From contig NC_091323.1 in assembly GCF_038502225.1 (NCBI RefSeq), positions 26,518,237-26,582,236 of the forward strand: 64,000 nt of DNA. The letters run 5' to 3'. The DNA comes from Cherax quadricarinatus. Lineage: Eukaryota > Arthropoda > Malacostraca > Decapoda > Parastacidae. The translations under genes and the position numbers were made by a program. The first letter of the stretch is position 1. Every line of letters starts with the position of its first letter. The notes beneath the pieces are model-generated. The model ran no database searches. It was not told where the DNA came from and saw nothing but the letters and a program-made list of their open reading frames with translations. Positions 23,088 to 34,672 of the stretch are shown here, in pieces.

Positions 23088-23428
23088 ATACCAAATCTGC
23101 TCATCAAGACGACCACACCAGATCTGGTTGTCAGGACCACGCCAGACCTGGTCGTCAAGGCCACGCAGACCTGGTCGTCAAGACCACACCAAACCTGGTT
23201 GTCAAGACCACACCAGACCTGGTTGTCAAGACCACACCAGACCTGGTTGTCAAGACCACACCAGACCTCGTTGTCAAGACCACACCAGACCTCGTTGTCA
23301 AGACCACGCCAGATCTGGTTGTTAAGATCACGCCAGACCTGGTCGTCAAGACCATACTAGACCTGGTTGTCAAGACCATACCAGACCTGGTTGTCAAGAC
23401 CACACCAGACTTGGTTGTCGAGACAACA
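23088..23428. repeat. 24-bp minisatellite
   Basis: About 14 copies of a 24-bp unit with core CCAGACCTGGTTGTCAAGAC. The unit is eight codons long, so all frames stay open. CCAGACCTGG is itself nearly palindromic. Confidence 0.95.
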
Positions 23429-23572
23429 CTGGCAGCTTAGTATAAACTGTGGGAAAGGGAGCATACCAGCACAGTGAAGCAAACTTGGGAACTCTGCGGT
23501 TTACCATTGGGTTTGTGTCAACAGTAACGTTGAAGGATTAGTGGTATAAGCCACGAGTATTACTGAGCGACG

Positions 23573-23609
23573 ACATACACACGATGCCTTGCAGGCATCG
23601 TGTGTATGT
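23573..23609. repeat. Perfect 17-bp inverted repeat with 3-nt loop
   Basis: Left arm ACATACACACGATGCCT, loop TGC, right arm AGGCATCGTGTGTATGT, with no mismatches. Function unknown. Confidence 0.9.
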
Positions 23610-23996
23610 GCACAGTGTTTAAAGTCTAGAGGCTAGCGATGTGTTGGTACTTTGGAGAGGTAGAGGAGTTGACCTGCTATACCTTACACTACCGCACGCG
23701 GACCATATCTTGCATTTTTCTAGTTTTAATTTACAGTTTCATTTCATAGCCCTAAGGTATCTCTCTCCCCATCCTCCATCAGCTGGCATCCAGATACTTA
23801 CCGCTAGATGAACATGGGCTACTGATATAAGAAGACTTGCCCAGTCTAGACTTGCCAAAATATTGCGAATATTTAGAAATTAGGTATGAAAAAAATATAA
23901 AAAGTCCTGAAGTAGAATGAAATGTATATTTTAAATATTAGAGGAGCAGCTGTTGACAGATGGTTTGGTCATGCACTGAGAGTGTGTATAAATCTC

Positions 23997-24126
23997 GTGA
24001 CAGATGGGAAATGTAAATAAAACACACAGTGCGTGTTATCGCATTTTATTGTTAGAATATTTCACAATAAAATACAATAACCCACATTGTGCGCCTTATT
24101 TACATACCGTCGGTATACTCTGTCAC
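23997..24126. repeat. Fold-back element, about 130 bp
   Basis: Core arms 24013-24052 and 24064-24103 are reverse complements at roughly 33 of 40 positions around an 11-bp loop. Outer ends GTGACAG (23997) and CTGTCAC (24120) also pair. Possibly a small MITE or a retroposed hairpin. Confidence 0.75.
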
Positions 24127-24276
24127 TGTGTTGCTCTAGATGGAAGATTTTGGTACCCTCGGAGGATGAGTTAGAAGAGGAAGTGAGGTATTGAGAGGTA
24201 GGGCTTGCACAACCAGCAGGCATATATGTTTGTGCGTGTGGATGGGAGGATGAACGTGCAACCATAGTATTATGTA

Positions 24277-24395
24277 ACACACAAGAACACAAGAAAGGAG
24301 GAACACCGCAGCGAGCCTACTGGCCCATACTAGGCAGGTCCTTCTCAAACCCAAACCCATTAACTAAAATATTTGCCCAACTCATTTTAATGCCA
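24277..24395 (-). mobile_element. LINE-A 3'-end fragment
   Basis: On the minus strand it contains GACCTGCCTAGTATGGGCCA, CTGCGGTGTTCCTCC and a TTCTTGTGTTCTTGTG tail. Only about 115 bp of 3' UTR is kept. Confidence 0.85.
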
Positions 24396-24490
24396 ACAAA
24401 AGATCAGTGTGTGGCTTGACAAAGCCCACTGTGTGAGCGAAACGCTGTCAATAAAGGATCGCATTACACTGCATCTGTGTCAACACTAAC
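24396..24490 (+). repeat. Short dispersed repeat of the GCGAAACG group
   Basis: Contains GGCTTGACAAAGCCCACTG and GAGCGAAACGCTGTCAATAA. Related GCGAAACGTT-type cores occur elsewhere in the window, some as hairpins. Confidence 0.55.
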
Positions 24491-24920
24491 AGCTTGTTTT
24501 CCCGTGTGTATAACGCGCTTCACAGACCAGCGTCAGGCGTTACACAGGCACATCTGTAGTAATAGATCTTCCTTCCATACGCACACTGTCAAGTAGCGTA
24601 AAACATTGGTAGTTTTAAATGGACTAAAATTTTTTAGTCACTAAAGATACATTGAAGAATTTGTATCGAAAATAAATGGTTTGTGAAGCTTGAGTGACGT
24701 TACAAAAACCCATAAGAAATAAATTGATGAATAACGGTTATCAAACACGACTGTCATTATTGTTCTGGAAATTAAATTCTCAATCTCTAGATGAAACACC
24801 AGCAATTACATCCGACAGAAATAGCAATGGGCTGAATACTGAGGCCTCACCACTTAATATACATAATATATATTATTTTATTATTATTATTATTGATATA
24901 ATTGAGTTGAGGATTATCAT
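24491..24920. other. No gene seen
   Basis: AT-rich unique sequence with a short ATT tract at 24873-24893. Confidence 0.5.
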
Positions 24921-25012
24921 GAGTTCACCTTCACCAGGTGAAGATCACCTTCACCAGGTGAAGATCACCTTCACCAGGTGAAGGTCACCTTCACCTTCAC
25001 CAGGTGAAGGTG
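24921..25012. repeat. Array of nested palindromes, about 20-bp unit
   Basis: About four to five copies of AGGTGAAGATCACCTTCACC, itself almost its own reverse complement, so the array can fold in many registers. It ends in GGTGACAGGG. Confidence 0.93.
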
Positions 25013-25440
25013 ACAGGGAAGCACCGGGGTCAACACCTGCCTTACAAAGAGACAACAAATTTAATCACGTGCACAGTGGGCGTTGCACAGTTTGCAATAA
25101 ATCCGCAAGCTCTTTGATAAGATTTACAACGTTGTTTGTTGTCTCGGCCTACCTGCCTCTACTAGTGTTATCTGATATTATTCACAGTGTAACCCACACG
25201 GGTTTAGCGTTTGTCTCTGGATAAAATAATAATAATACTATTATTATTAATTTACCTACATTGACTCAGAAAAACTAATTTTTTCTCTCCCTAACTTGCT
25301 GCTGCTCCTTTAATTTTCACTCTTCATTTCTTCATTATTTTCTCGTTACTTTGTTTTATCTCTTCACGTATCACTCTCTCATTTATTGGTTTGTCATCTT
25401 TCTCCTACACACTACTTGTTTTTCGTCTTCGTCTTTGTCT
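25013..25440. other. No gene seen
   Basis: Unique, AT-rich towards 25230; pyrimidine bias increases to the right. Confidence 0.5.
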
Positions 25441-25728
<288 letters not shown>

Positions 25729-25849
25729 GTATTGTCAGTGGTAAACACTCTCCCTGCTGTACACTGAGCATCACGCTTGCCCTGGTTTTCATCGCCTCGT
25801 ATTCATTTCACGACCTTCTCATTCCTTTCCTGGAATACCTTCACCTACT

Positions 25850-26625
25850 TCTTACTCCAGACTCCAGATCTCCTGATCTCCAGATTTCCTCTTCACTTCC
25901 CCTAACTACTCCCCCCATCCCTCTTACTCCAGATTCTACTTTCTTGTATCCCTCTTCTCCCCCATCCACTCACCTTCTTACCCAAGACTTCCTTCTCATT
26001 TTTGTCTAGGTTTCCGCTCTCCTCTTCCCTACCACTTCCCCCTTCACACTCCCAGTTTGCCTCTCCTCTGTCTACTCTCCTTTCTTTTATCACCCCCCTT
26101 CCTGCCCCTTTTCGTCTCATCCCCATGATTTTATACTCCTCCTCTTCCAACTTCTAACTCTGATCTTACGCTTCCCATACTCTCATTCTACTTTCTTTCT
26201 TTTTCTTTCCTGCCCCACCGATTTGTCATGCATTTCCAGCTCCCTCTCCTCCCTTCCTCCCTTCCTCCCTTCCTCCCTTCCTCCCTCCCTCCCTCCGTCC
26301 GTCCCTCTCCAGCTCACCTCCCTCCCTCTCCAATTCACCTCCCTCCCTCCCTCCCCAGCTAACCTCCCCCCTCCCTCTCCAGCTCACCTCCCTCCCATCC
26401 TCCCTCTCCAACTCCCCTCCCTCCTTCCCTCACCAGCTCACCTCCCCCCCACCCTCCCTCTCTAGCTCACCTCCCTCCCACCCTCCTCCAGCTCACCTCC
26501 CTCTCTATCTCTCCTCCCTCTCCAGCTCACCTCCCTCTCTATCTCACCTCCCTCTCCAGCTCACCTGCCTCCCACCCTCCCTCTCCAGCTCCCCTCCCTC
26601 CTCCTCCTCCTCCCTACTTCATCTT
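25850..26625. repeat. Polypyrimidine tract with CCTT and CTCCAGCTCACCTCC repeats
   Basis: Nearly all C/T on the plus strand. Includes about eight CCTT/CCCT units at 26243-26300 and, from 26300 to 26600, irregular repeats built on CCCTCTCCAGCTCACCTCC. No coding evidence. Confidence 0.85.
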
Positions 26626-26879
26626 TTCCGACAGCCTTAAATCTCTGTGGGAACGGCATCTTGCCCTGGTTCTTCCTATCATCTCGCCTCGCCTTCTTGT
26701 TACTCACATTTCAGTTTATTGCTTGTTTTGAGATTTGTCTTTCATTTCTTTTCCTTCTTCATATGCTCTGTTTTTTCTCAAATCTGATGATTCCCATTAC
26801 CTAGTCGTTATAATAATAATAATTCCTAAATGGCGATAAGACGGCTGAAAGTGATTCAGTAGGAGAGAATAAAATTATC

Positions 26880-27775
26880 CAAGAGAAGTGCCAGCTGCTC
26901 TAAGCTACATCAATCACCAGCTAAGAGCTATATCAGCTTGAGGAAATAGATGGCAAGTAACATTTGCACCTGAGAAAACACAAATGATGATGGTCTGTAG
27001 GCACCATGATGGTAATGCCGGTGCAGTAGTAAGGATGAATGGGAGGCTGTTGGCAAATGGGGAAGAAGTTGGGTATCCTTGGTGTGAAATTTGACTCCAA
27101 ACTAACCATGAAGAACCACATTGTAAATCTTGTAAATAAGGCAGCCAGGAAGCTTACAGCCCTTCGCCGTATCTCGCATCTGCTTGCCAGTAGGGGCTGC
27201 AAGATTCTGTATGAGGCACAAGTACGCTCACACCTTGAGTATGCTCCACTTTCTTGGTATGCCTGCCCCTCCCCCTCTCATCTGCGATTGCTTGACAGAG
27301 TAGAGAACAGAGCATGACGTCTCATCTCTCGCCTGGACCAATCCTGGATAGATTTGTCATTTCAGCAGAGCCTTCAACACAAGAGGGATGTAAGTGGCCT
27401 TACTGTTATGTACAAGGCCAGTATTGCCAAAGTACCACACTTGGATCCACTTCGAGGACAGCGAGAAGCAAGCTTCTATACCACAAGACGGGCAGAAAGC
27501 AGCAACTTCACTCTGGCTGTACCCTTCTCCAGAACATCACTTCATCTGAGATCATTTATCCCCAGGATGACTCAAGTATGGAACAGTGTGACTTTGTAAA
27601 TGGTCCAAGTCGGACCGAAACGTCGTCGTAAGCTCCTCTCTTCTATGTGCGGGTTATTTGTGTATTGTGTATAAGTATGGAACATATTCGTACAGCATTA
27701 TGATGTCAACGAGATAAAGTCAATTGATCAGATGAAAATGTTGGCCCACAGATGGCTCCAACTTCATCTCATAAC
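26880..27775 (+). pseudogene. LINE-D reverse transcriptase, inactivated
   Basis: Blocks in order: ALSYINHQLRAIS then an in-frame TGA where copies of this type have Trp; GNRWQVTFAPEKTQMM; a frameshift near 27065 after NGRLLANGEE; LGILGVKFDSKLTMKNHI; SHLRLLDRVENRA followed by a TGA at 27315-27317; SFQQSLQHKRD and onward in the same frame to 27585, where the insertion breaks the ORF. After it VQHYDVNEIKSIDQMKMLAH resumes. At least two stops, one frameshift and one insertion. Confidence 0.85.
27586..27672 (+). mobile_element. 87-bp SINE-like insertion with 12-bp target duplication
   Basis: AAGTATGGAACA occurs exactly at 27574-27585 and again at 27673-27684. The LINE-D copy at 6893-7513 has the site once, undivided. 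The insert contains GGACCGAAACGTCGTCGTAA and CTATGTGCGGGTTAT, shared with the longer hairpin element at 45176-45282. A duplication of this length fits target-primed retroposition rather than cut-and-paste transposition. Confidence 0.88.
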
Positions 27776-27904
27776 AATAAAAATGCTTTCAAATGAGCTG
27801 ACGTAGGTAACAGCTCTTAGCTTGTCAATAAAATTAGGAATCCTTAATCTGTAAATAGCTTGTCAATAAAGCTAGGGCTCCTTAACCTTGTCAAACCCTG
27901 TGTA

Positions 27905-28501
27905 AAAAAAATATATTACATTTGCCAGAAATTTGTAGCTATTATGTGACAAACTTCCACTGAGGGAGATGCAAGTGAAGATCTAATTAACCCTCCATCT
28001 TCCACGTGCTGTATGTTTCTTGTCAAAATAAATAATAATAATAAAAGTAATGATAAAATAATAATAATAATATTACGAGGTAAATATTGAAAGGGGCATT
28101 GCTTATTGTTGTCGTTATAAACAGGTAATTACTTAAAGGTATTTACACATACAACCCACTAAATTAAGTGTTGTTGATAAATTAATCTCTGAGGGGAGAC
28201 GAGGCAACACAAGCCTGAATGATCACATTAGTGTGAGCAGCTGTCTCTCCCTCGGTGTCTTTGTCTTACCCCCAAGTTGTGTGCCTTTAATTCATTACTG
28301 TAATATAAACAATGGTGTGCATTGTTTACTACGCTCTGGGATAAACAATCGTACGCCGGAGCTTAGGAATGTGAAAAGAAGAGGGAGCAAATCTGACGAT
28401 TTTATTTTCTTCACAATCTGTTTTCCGAACTGAACATAGTTTGAAAGTCGTTTATTCTCCTCCGAGGCTGTGAGTCCCCAGGTAGTACTAGAGGTGGTAC
28501 C
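27905..28501. other. No gene; partial copy of a fold-back repeat near 28455
   Basis: AT-rich with ATA/ATT tracts at 28025-28075. 28455-28503 (CTCCGAGGCTGTGAG, AGAGGTGG) is a diverged relative of the repeat at 43772-43852 and 51813-51895, again next to a TA microsatellite. Confidence 0.55.
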
Positions 28502-28502
28502 C

Positions 28503-28584
<82 letters not shown>

Positions 28585-28607
28585 GTGTGTGTGTCTGTGT
28601 GTGTGTA

Positions 28608-28694
<87 letters not shown>
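28502..28694. repeat. Compound microsatellite (CT)n(TA)n(GT)n
   Basis: About 9 CT, 30 TA and 55 GT-type units in direct succession. Confidence 0.98.
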
Positions 28695-28698
<4 letters not shown>

Positions 28699-29737
28699 GT
28701 CACAGATTATTTGACTTTGTATTTTTCGTGCAAGTTTGCTTCTCATGGATTAACTCAGAAGGAAGCTGTGGTTGTGTGGAGGTTACTGATTGCTTTAATT
28801 TCTCTGACACTGTGAGGGTGTGTTTGATGGAAGTTCTGCAGGGCAAGTATACTAAACATTCGTTCTAGCTATCATACACAGTTTCCATGATACTATAAAG
28901 AACTTAAAATGAAAGGCAGCATAATTACCGATACTGTTAATCATACCATGCAGTCATATAATTTACAGGTAGCTTCCATTTTCTTTGGCGGATTATATTT
29001 GCTGTGATTAATCTCCAGAAGACTTCTGAATAAAATTCTAGAATGGCGTGTAGGATGGATAAGGAAACATCTTCGTCTTGTGTCTTGTGTCCACACCCAC
29101 ACCGTCTTATGTCTCTCTCGTTCTCTCCTACCAACTAATCTTCTCACGGGCCTTAAAATCTTCTTCTCTGTACGATGGCACTTGTAAGTGTATACACCTG
29201 AGCGTTATTACAGTCGCATCTTTGATCCTGGATAATTAGCAACTGGCTGACAGCTACGCAGTGGGTGATTCCTGATCATTTTCAGTTTTTGTCTTTGAGA
29301 AATGTGAATGAATTGTCAGTATTACATGACACTGTTTTGAAACTTGATGAAGCGTGGTATAGGAAGCTAGCACAGATATAATTAAAATGGCTGGCATAAG
29401 TTATTTTAAAATTGATTTTCCAAATTTGTGGTCCATGACTACACATTTTTTACACAATATATTGACCTTGTTTGACTAACTTGTAGAGACACCTTAAGTA
29501 CACCCGAGGCTACACTATTACTCTTGTTATGACTCCAGACTGATCATGGTATATTTTCTATACTAGTCTAATATTTTCTTGATTAATGTTACATTAGACT
29601 GGTGTGATATTTAGTCCACCTCTGACTGTCACTCTAGAGATGTGGTGTATAAGATGAAAAAAGATACTTAGAGATGGTGAACACAAAACCGTGTGTGTGT
29701 GTATGAGGGAGCTCTCCCTCTCTTTCCTGTCTGTCTG

Positions 29738-29741
<4 letters not shown>
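28695..29741. other. No gene seen
   Basis: Unique, moderately AT-rich. No open frame with recognisable domains. Confidence 0.5.

Positions 29742-29833
<92 letters not shown>
29742..29833. repeat. (CT)n microsatellite
   Basis: About 46 uninterrupted CT units. Confidence 0.98.
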
Positions 29834-29835
<2 letters not shown>

Positions 29836-29857
29836 GATTATGTAAAAATGAACAATT

Positions 29858-30060
29858 AATAATGATACAGTATTAGTGGGAGACTTAAATATTTCCGATA
29901 TCAATTAGAAGGCTCTATCAGATGAAGAGCAAATAGAGTAATTAACATGCTTCAGGGCAGCGTCTTATCTGTCCTACTTACGCTCCAACACGACCACATA
30001 GTAGACCTGGTCCTCACCACAGACACCAACCTAACACATACATGTCTCAAATTTCAATAT
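29858..30060 (+). pseudogene. Possible decayed LINE endonuclease fragment
   Basis: The frame after the CT repeat reads NDTVLVGDLNISDIN, resembling the GDFN motif of LINE endonucleases, and further on HDHIVDLVLTTDTNLTHT, resembling the LDLVLT block that normally follows about 50 residues later. Stops and a frame change lie between. I cannot assign a family. Confidence 0.5.
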
Positions 30061-31943
30061 TCAGGCTCTTCAGTAGGTGTGTGCCTTGATTCCCATGAAG
30101 AGCTCTTGCTTTATGTAATTGAAGCCACTCTCCCATTCCCTGCATCAATATTGATTATGTCCCATTCCCCAGGTGGTTAATGGCACTTAGGGATTTAGCG
30201 CTTTCTCATGAATAGTGATATAATAATAAGATTTTTGCCACCGAAGCGGCTAGTTTATTGTGCATTTAATTGCAATGTTATGATCATTTTTTAATATGAT
30301 AAGAAAACTTGATAAATATATGTCGAAACATTAAGAACATAAAGTGGATCCAGCTTTTAGATGTACACAGTACTGATAACATACAAGATACACTTACAAA
30401 TAAAACTATTCTCTGTTAACAGGTAAATCTCCTCATGGATAAAAAATATAACGGAGTAGAAAAGATTTCTATATTTTGGCCTTGATGTGAGACCTTAAGG
30501 TCTCTGCTACTCGAGGCTGAGATATACAGATCAATTCTGCTTTGTTTTATTAACTGTCCATGTGAGATCCACCTGTTTACTGATCAGTGTTTGTTACTTA
30601 TATCCGACCTAAATAATATCTTCAAATGTGTGTGTAAGCACATGAAAGCACTCGGGTTATATTTCCTATTTTCACTGTGGAATTTTCACATATTTGCAAT
30701 CACGCGTTTTATTGTGGTTTCTTCCATATGCAGCCTTGACACATTACAATATTTGGAGAAAGTGAACGTCAGTTAGTCAACTAAGGCAAAAACTTGCGGT
30801 TAGAATCTTGAAAGAATTGAAATATTGCGCATCCAGCACCAGCCATATTTAACAACTCTCTAGAAGTACCAAAAGTCCAAGCATCAGCAAGTAGTACTTC
30901 GGTATTCAAGGAGATGCGACTCGTCATAAAGTGGATCCTAACGACGTACTACCGTCAATAGGAAAAACAAGGTCCCATATTTCAGAACGTTGTCTCGGTA
31001 TAAGCATGTATAGTAACGCTTGTCTTCTTTTAAAGTCTTCAGCAAGCAACCTTGTAGATTTACAGCGGTGTTAGGGAAACCATAACTAGGGGCAGCATCG
31101 TACATTTTCAGAAAGATGTGGATTTCGTTATAAAATTTCCTGTCGTATGAATTTATCTGAATTCTAGTTTGACAGGTATTTAGAACGTCCGGGTCATTGT
31201 CCTTGAAGGAACGTTGTTGTCCTTAACCAAGGATGACCTGACCCTCTCTTCATACTACACTCCTGCCGTCCTCCCCCACCACTCTTGCATCACTCTAGTT
31301 CTTAGGTAACGGTGAAAGTGAACTACGTTATCAAGTTATCATGAGTTTTGTGTTATTTTATCTTAAATGCGTTTCAGTGGACGTGTGCCCAAGAGCAAGG
31401 ACACGCACGTAGATAGGAAATATTGATAAAAGAGAGAGAGAGAGAATCAGTGTCATATATTCAATAACTGGAAGGACATGATTCGTATCAGCTTAAAAGA
31501 CTTGAGAAGTCTTCTTGTGCTCTCAGTCTCAAGTGTTGTATTTATGAAGCAGCAAAACATGATCTTCGTCCTGAGAAGGAAGTATCTTGTCTGTTCCCCG
31601 CTACATCTCAATCAGCTTACTACCTGCTCACTTATAAGTAGGTGGCTCTGTGAACCTTGCACCAGAGCAGAAAGTTTTAAACAGTTCTACACGACGCTGT
31701 TCTAGACCATGGAACAAAACCCTTCCCCAGGCTGAGGGACTGACCATCTTGAAACCAAGTCTTCGAGGGTGATAAACTGATTACATCATTTTTACATCTC
31801 TACTGCTTCTGCTGCCTCCTCTGTACTCAACTGACGGAACCTACGGTGTAGGCGAAACGTTCCGGAATAGTTACCTAAGTGTTGCACATGTATCATATCC
31901 AGAATTATCAGCGAGACAAACTTCTTTGTCGATTGAAAATAAG
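30061..31943. other. No gene; small dispersed repeats
   Basis: 30180-30215 carries, on the minus strand, an AAAGCGCTAAATCCCT motif like 47333 and 56470. 30237-30265 (GGCTAGTTTATTGTGCAT) recurs at 47097. 31730-31890 contains GTGTAGGCGAAACGTTCC of the ACGTTTCG group. Otherwise unique, with a short GA run at 31430. Confidence 0.5.
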
Positions 31944-31966
31944 ACACACACACACACACACACACA
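31944..31966. repeat. (CA)n at 5' end of LINE-C copy B
   Basis: About 11 CA units end exactly where LINE-C homology begins. Confidence 0.93.
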
Positions 31967-33117
31967 AAGGCGATGGGACCGGACAACATCTCCCCATAGG
32001 TCCTTAGAGAAGGAGCAGCGATGCTGTGCGTGCCTCTAACCACAATCTTCAACACATCCCTTGAAACTGGGCAACTACCTGAGAAATGGAAGACAGCTAA
32101 TGTAGTCCCCATATTTAAGAAAGGAAACAGAAACGAGGCGCTAAACTACAGACCTGTGTCTCTGACATGTATTGTGTGCAAAGTCATGGAGAAGATTATC
32201 AGGAGGAGAGTGGTCGAACACCTGGAAAGGAACAAGATTATAAATGAAAACCAGCATGGGTTCATGGAAGGCAAATCGTGTATCACAAACCTCCTGGAGT
32301 TTTATGACAAGGTAACAGAAGTAAGACGCAGATGATATGAAGTTAATGAGGAGACTCAAATCAGGTGAGGATCAAGCAGGACGTCAAAGAGACCTGGACA
32401 AGCTGGACACCTGGTCCAGTAACTAGCTTCTCGAATTTAACCCCGCCAAATGGAAAGTCATGAAGATCGGGGAAGGGCAAAGACCGCAGACAGAGCATAA
32501 TCTAGGTGGCCAAGACTGCAAACCTCACTCAAGGAGAAAGATCTTGGGGTGAGTATAACACCGAGCACGCCTCCGGAAGCACACATCAACCAGATAACTG
32601 CTGCAGCATATGGGCGCCTGGCAAACCTGAGAACAGTGTTCCGATACTTTAGTAAGGAATCGTTCAAGACACTGTATACCGTGTACATCAGGCCCGTACT
32701 GGAGTATGCAGCACCTGTTGGAACCCCCACTTGATCAAGCACGTCAAGAAATTAAAGAAAGTGCAAAGGTTTGCGACAAGATTAGTTCCAGAGGTAAGGG
32801 GAATGTCCTACGAAGAAAAGTTAAGGGAAATCGGCCTGACGACACTGGAGGACAGGATAACGACATACAAAATACTGCGTGGAATAGACAAGGTTAACAG
32901 AGACAGGATGTTCCTGAGAGGGGACACAGAAACAAGGGGTCACAATTGGAAGTTGAAGACCCAGATGAGTCAAAGTGATGTTAGGAAGTATTTCTTCAGT
33001 CATAGAGTAGTCAGGAAGTGGAATAGCCTAGCAAGTGAGGTAATGGAGGCAGGAGCCATACATAGCTTTAAGACGAGGTATGATAAATCGCTTGGTGCAG
33101 GGAGAGAGAGGACCTAG
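31967..33117 (+). pseudogene. LINE-C reverse transcriptase lacking its catalytic core
   Basis: KAMGPDNISP is followed by a TAG; TANVVPIFKKGNRNEALNYR and NENQHGFMEGKSCITNLL are intact RT finger blocks. At about 32333 the frame jumps from FYDKVTEV directly into ADDMKLMRRLKS, removing palm motifs A and B and the start of motif C. Further frame changes and a TAG at about 32425 follow; the C-terminal INQITAAAYGRLANLR and FSHRVVRKWNSL blocks remain. It cannot encode an active polymerase. Confidence 0.88.
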
Positions 33118-33197
33118 TAGCACTCAGTGAAAAGGCGGGGCCAGGAGCTGAGTCTCGATCCCTGCAACCACAATTAGGTGAGTACAATTAGGTGAGT

Positions 33198-33198
<1 letters not shown>
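31967..33198 (+). mobile_element. LINE-C copy B, truncated and internally deleted
   Basis: Begins in the linker before the RT domain (KAMGPDNISP) and ends with CAATTAGGTGAGTACAATTA and a CA repeat. It differs from copy A in truncation point and carries an internal deletion near 32333. Confidence 0.9.

Positions 33199-33252
<54 letters not shown>
33199..33252. repeat. (CA)n between two LINE-C copies
   Basis: About 27 CA units: the 3' flank of copy B and the 5' flank of copy C at once. Confidence 0.96.
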
Positions 33253-33255
<3 letters not shown>

Positions 33256-34121
33256 ACTGAGAAGAATTCAATCGGTCGAGGGTCAGACAGGACTGCAAAC
33301 AGACCTAGACAGGCTACAAGCCTGGTCCAGCACCTGGCTCCTTGAATTTAACCCCACCAAATGCAAAGTCATGAAGATCAGGGAAGGGCAAAGAAGACCG
33401 CAGACAGAGTATAGTCTAGGTGGCCAAAGATTGCAAACCTCACTCTAGGAAAAAGATCTTGGGGCGAGTGTAATACCGAGCACATCTCCTTAGGCATACA
33501 TCAATCAGATAACTGCTGCAGCATAAGGGCGTCTGGCAAACCTGAGAAAAGCGTTCCGATATCTCAGTAAGGAATCGTTTAAAACTCTGTACACCATTTA
33601 CGTCAGGCCCATATTGGAGTAATCAGTACCAGTTTGGAATTCACAACTGATCAAGCACATCAAGAAATTCGAGAAAGTGCAAAGGTTTGCAACAAGACTA
33701 GTTCCACAGGTAAGGGGATTGTCCTACGAAGAAAGGTTAAGGGAAATCGGCCTGACGACACTGGAGGACAGGAGGGTCAGGGGAGACACGATAACAACAT
33801 ACAAAATACTGCAAGGAATTGACAAGGTGGACAAAGACAAGATGTTCTAGAGATGGGACACAGAAACATGGGGTCGCAATTGTAAGGTGAAGACTCCTGT
33901 GAGTCAAAGGGATGTTAGGAAATATTTGTTCAGTCATAGAGTTGTCAGGAAGTGGAATAGCCTAGGAAGTGACGTAGTGGAGGCGGGAACCATACATAGT
34001 TTTAAGACGAGGTTTGATAAAGCTCATGGAGCAGGGAGAGAGAGGACTCGGTTGCAATCAGTGAAAAGGCGTGTCCAGGAGCTATGACCCAACCCCTGCA
34101 ACTACAAATAGGTGAGTATAC
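33253..34121 (+). mobile_element. LINE-C copy C, 5'-truncated, tandem to copy B
   Basis: Begins after the RT active site (LLRRIQSVEGQTGLQ) and ends with AAATAGGTGAGTATACACAC. The frame has several stops: after LQTSL, TSP, TAAA, YVRPILE and DKDKMF, so it is a decayed pseudogene. The C-terminal KYLFSHRVVRKWNSLGSDV block is readable. Confidence 0.9.
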
Positions 34122-34672
34122 ACACATTATTTTTGTAGTGTTCATATATTTCAGTTGCTTTTATTTTTCTATTATTATCAAGAGTGCTTCACTAAATAAC
34201 CTCATTAGTCAAAGCTCCTTGTAAATCCTGCAGCATTCTTACAGTACCAAGTTGCCGTTTTGATTCCCCTTTCTCTTTTGCATATAAAAATATCAAACAA
34301 ATCTCTTTATCTTTTACGTTGGCTCAGAAGATTAAGCCTATCCTTAATAGGCTACCTTTTAGGGGTTAGTTCTTGCCTCATACCTGTTGACGCTACGTAA
34401 TTACTACTGGCAGGAGAGCTTAAAATTAATTAGTTATACGTAGTTTTTCCTTACTTTGCAGTAAATGTTAAAGTAAACCTTAAAGTAATTAGTTAAACAC
34501 CGGCCATTAATGGGTACGAGGTGACGAGATGTTGTAACCAATATTGTCATGAGAGTATGTTTTTCAGGTTAGTCAGTTATGGTCTTCGCTTTTATTGTAA
34601 TATAAAACGACCAAGAGAGGGAGAGAGTGAGAGAATTAGCTATGCTGCTAGCAGATTGTGACCATGACACTA
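34122..34672. other. No gene seen
   Basis: AT-rich unique sequence with a short GA run near 34615. Confidence 0.5.

Larger units (their letters stand above)
26830..27904 (+). mobile_element. LINE-D copy 2, 5'-truncated and broken
   Basis: Longer than copy 1. It begins near the RT palm, includes the region matching copy 1, and ends at ACCTTGTCAAACCCTGTGTA followed by an A-run. It is interrupted at 27586-27672 by a small insertion with a target duplication. Confidence 0.85.

Noticed and set aside
23088..23428. Collagen-like or repeat protein frame (RPGCQDH units)
   Set aside because: 24-bp tandem repeat with all six frames open; no start or splice context.
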